From: JALHST01 sp038316335
Lineage (GTDB): Bacteria > Bacteroidota > Bacteroidia > Flavobacteriales > Flavobacteriaceae
Direction: 5' to 3'
DNA length: 7,598 bases
Assembly: GCA_038316335.1 (NCBI GenBank)
Contig: JBBQAM010000095.1
Location: 1-7,598, forward strand
The notes under the pieces were generated by a model that saw nothing but the letters and a program-made list of their open reading frames with translations, was not told the DNA's origin and ran no database searches. Below, piece after piece: positions 5,665 through 7,598 of this stretch. Numbering within the stretch: the stretch's first letter is position 1; each line of letters starts with the position of its first letter. Both the position numbers and the translations under genes were made by a program.

Positions 5665-7598
5665 TTAAAAGGTTAGCGTTAACCCTGCACCCAACCAACG
5701 CAGGGCAGGGATAAAGCCCTGTGTCTGTTCTGGATCCTGCCCTTTAAAATTGGTTAGAGTGTATAGGTTTTGTCCCTGGATAAATATTTTGGCTGTGGAA
5801 AACTCCCCAAAAATATTCCTAAGGTTATATGAAAGGGAAATATTCTTGAGACGTAAGTAGGAAGCATCGCTAAAACTCGCATCGCTTTGTCTTAGATTAA
5901 TAGAGGCAACCGTGCGTTCATAGTTGTCACCGGAAGTAAAAGCCTGCGTATTTGTTTGGTCGCCTGGGTTTGTCCACGCATCCAAAACATCAACGGATTG
6001 ATTTACAATTGCCCCTGGCGTAGTACCAAAAATGTTTATATTTTCCGCATTCTGTTTACTGAACTGAAAAAACATCTGCAGTTCAAGATTATCATAAACG
6101 ATTGTGTTGGCAAGTCCACCATAAAATTTTGGTGCCGTGTCCACAATGCTTTGGCCATCCTCCGGTAGGCTTATTTGGCCATCCCCATTATAATCCTCGA
6201 AGGTATAGACCCCTGTCTGGGGATCTACTCCCGTAAAGTGCAATACTTTTTGTATGGTGATAGGTTTTCCGATAACATAACTGTTGGAGTAGGTACTGTT
6301 CTCGAGGTTTGGAAATTCCAGAAGTTCATTGTGGGGCAAGGTTATATTAAATGAGGTGTTCCATTTCCATTTTCCCGCGTCAACATTTAAAGTTGTAAGT
6401 TCAAACTCCCAGCCCCTATTTTCAACTAGAGCGTCCAGATTTGCGAGTATTCCAGCAAACCCAGTTGTTCCCGGAAGTGGGACTTCCACCAATTGATTTG
6501 AGGATCGGTTCCTATAATAATTAATATTTGCAATAATTCTGTTGTTAAGTAATCCCAACTCCAGGGCTAATTCTGCTTTACGGTTTACCTCCCATCCAAA
6601 ATCAGGGTTGTATAATGAAGTTGGATAAAGACCAATGGTGCCATTATATGAAGCTGCGGTACTGCTGTATGAATTTAGATAACGATAGTCTCCAATCTGA
6701 TCATTTCCTGTTGTGCCATAGCTACCTCTGAGCTTTCCATAGCTAATAAAAGGAATGGTCTGCTTGAAGCCCTTTTCCTCAGAAAATATCCAAGCAGCTC
6801 CAAATGCCCCAAAGTTGGCAAAACGTTTGTTGGGGCCAAATCGACTCGAACCATCCCGACGCCCTGTAAGGTTTATGATATACCTATCCAATAAGGTATA
6901 GTTGATCCTCCCAAACAGTGCCTGATACTTATAAATTTTCTGTGAATCATCCTTGACCTGATTATAACTGGCGGCTGCCAAATTCATTAACTGGGCATTA
7001 TTAGAAAAGCCTTCTGCGTATAAGGAAATATTTTCGGATTTTTCATTTTGTGCTGAATACCCTACTAAAATATCCAATTTGTTATTTATCCCTTTCAAGG
7101 AATAGTTTAATTGGGGTTCCACTATCCATGAATTTCTCGATCCTACATTGGTGTAAATTGAGGATGCACTGCTCGTAAAACCATATTGTGGGGGAAACCT
7201 AGTATGTGGATAAGTATGATATTCATCCAATTTGGTATCCTGATACCCTAAATTCGTTTTTAATGTCAAATTCTTTAAAAGTCGTAATTCCATTAGGCCG
7301 TTCACTAACAAACTGTTCCTCTTGGATTGAAGATCACCTTCGAGAGATCCTAGAGGATTGTTGAAAGTACCATCCTCCCAATTTATAGAACCGTCCTCAT
7401 TATATAGATTGGGAGCATTAGGAGGCAAGGTGAGGGCCTGATAGCTTAAGTCTGCCTCTGGAAGATCATTATTCTCGTGGGAATATGCAGTGGAGAGCGA
7501 AAATTTGAATTCATCATCGGCAGAACGGTGGGTTATCTTTGCCAATCCGTTTGCCCTTTTATATTTGGCATCTTCTAGGAATACAGTTGATTCATTAT
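5665..7598 (-). CDS. SusC/RagA-like TonB-dependent outer-membrane transporter (5'-partial)
   Basis: Only the C-terminal 643 residues are visible. The frame is open to the right edge, so the signal peptide, carboxypeptidase-like domain, TonB box and plug lie outside. What remains is beta-barrel sequence. Typical SusC features include YIINLTGRRDGSSRFGPNKR (about residues 230-250 of the visible part), GAAWIFSEE, the LRGSYGTTGNDQIGDYRY segment, DYNGDGQI, a SDASYLRLKNISLSYNL strand near the end, and the closing strand ending LTLTF with a terminal Phe as expected for outer-membrane barrels. Full SusC proteins are about 1000 residues or more, so roughly the last 60% is present. It forms a pair with the SusD gene 10 bases downstream. 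Such pairs work as lidded importers powered by TonB. The first gene of the operon and its promoter are not in the window. Confidence 0.93.
   Translation of the reverse strand, partial: NESTVFLEDAKYKRANGLAKITHRSADDEFKFSLSTAYSHENNDLPEADLSYQALTLPPNAPNLYNEDGSINWEDGTFNNPLGSLEGDLQSKRNSLLVNGLMELRLLKNLTLKTNLGYQDTKLDEYHTYPHTRFPPQYGFTSSASSIYTNVGSRNSWIVEPQLNYSLKGINNKLDILVGYSAQNEKSENISLYAEGFSNNAQLMNLAAASYNQVKDDSQKIYKYQALFGRINYTLLDRYIINLTGRRDGSSRFGPNKRFANFGAFGAAWIFSEEKGFKQTIPFISYGKLRGSYGTTGNDQIGDYRYLNSYSSTAASYNGTIGLYPTSLYNPDFGWEVNRKAELALELGLLNNRIIANINYYRNRSSNQLVEVPLPGTTGFAGILANLDALVENRGWEFELTTLNVDAGKWKWNTSFNITLPHNELLEFPNLENSTYSNSYVIGKPITIQKVLHFTGVDPQTGVYTFEDYNGDGQISLPEDGQSIVDTAPKFYGGLANTIVYDNLELQMFFQFSKQNAENINIFGTTPGAIVNQSVDVLDAWTNPGDQTNTQAFTSGDNYERTVASINLRQSDASFSDASYLRLKNISLSYNLRNIFGEFSTAKIFIQGQNLYTLTNFKGQDPEQTQGFIPALRWLGAGLTLTF

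Noticed and set aside
7543..7545. TTG as the start of the SusC-like gene
   Set aside because: The codon lies inside barrel sequence. The frame continues upstream to the window edge with SusC-like residues (STVFLEDAKYKRANG), and a start here would leave no signal peptide, plug or TonB box.

Overview
The window is AT-rich and looks like the chromosome of a member of the Bacteroidota, most likely a flavobacterium. The evidence is a SusC/SusD outer-membrane pair, start codons without Shine-Dalgarno sequences, and a small exported protein of a type (DUF6520-like) that I know only from that phylum. Two gene groups converge on a compact hairpin terminator near base 1600. Both groups run off the window at their 5' ends.

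Left group, + strand (2-1579): first comes the 3' part of a gene for a MauE/DoxX-like redox membrane protein. It has a CSCGG motif, two complete membrane helices and a periplasmic C-terminal domain of about 300 residues. After an 84-base gap comes a gene for an 87-residue exported protein with four cysteines. A membrane protein with a thiol motif next to a tiny secreted Cys-rich protein suggests an enzyme-and-substrate or partner pair in periplasmic disulfide chemistry. This is the least understood part of the window.

Right group, - strand (7598-1639): three genes are packed as an operon. They are a SusC-like TonB-dependent transporter (C-terminal 643 residues visible), a complete SusD-like surface lipoprotein (469 residues), and an exported serine peptidase of the S9 prolyl-oligopeptidase family with an intact catalytic triad. 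The SusC-SusD gap is 10 bases. The SusD stop and the peptidase start share one base (TAATG). No glycan-active enzyme is present, and the only hydrolase is a peptidase. The simplest reading is a peptide-uptake locus: SusCD binds and imports oligopeptides and the S9 enzyme trims them after export of the enzyme to the periplasm.

No tRNA, rRNA, CRISPR array, insertion sequence or integration site was seen. The only intergenic stretches are 84 bases (1232-1315), 59 bases (1580-1638) and 10 bases (5655-5664), so there is no gene-free stretch over 300 bases.
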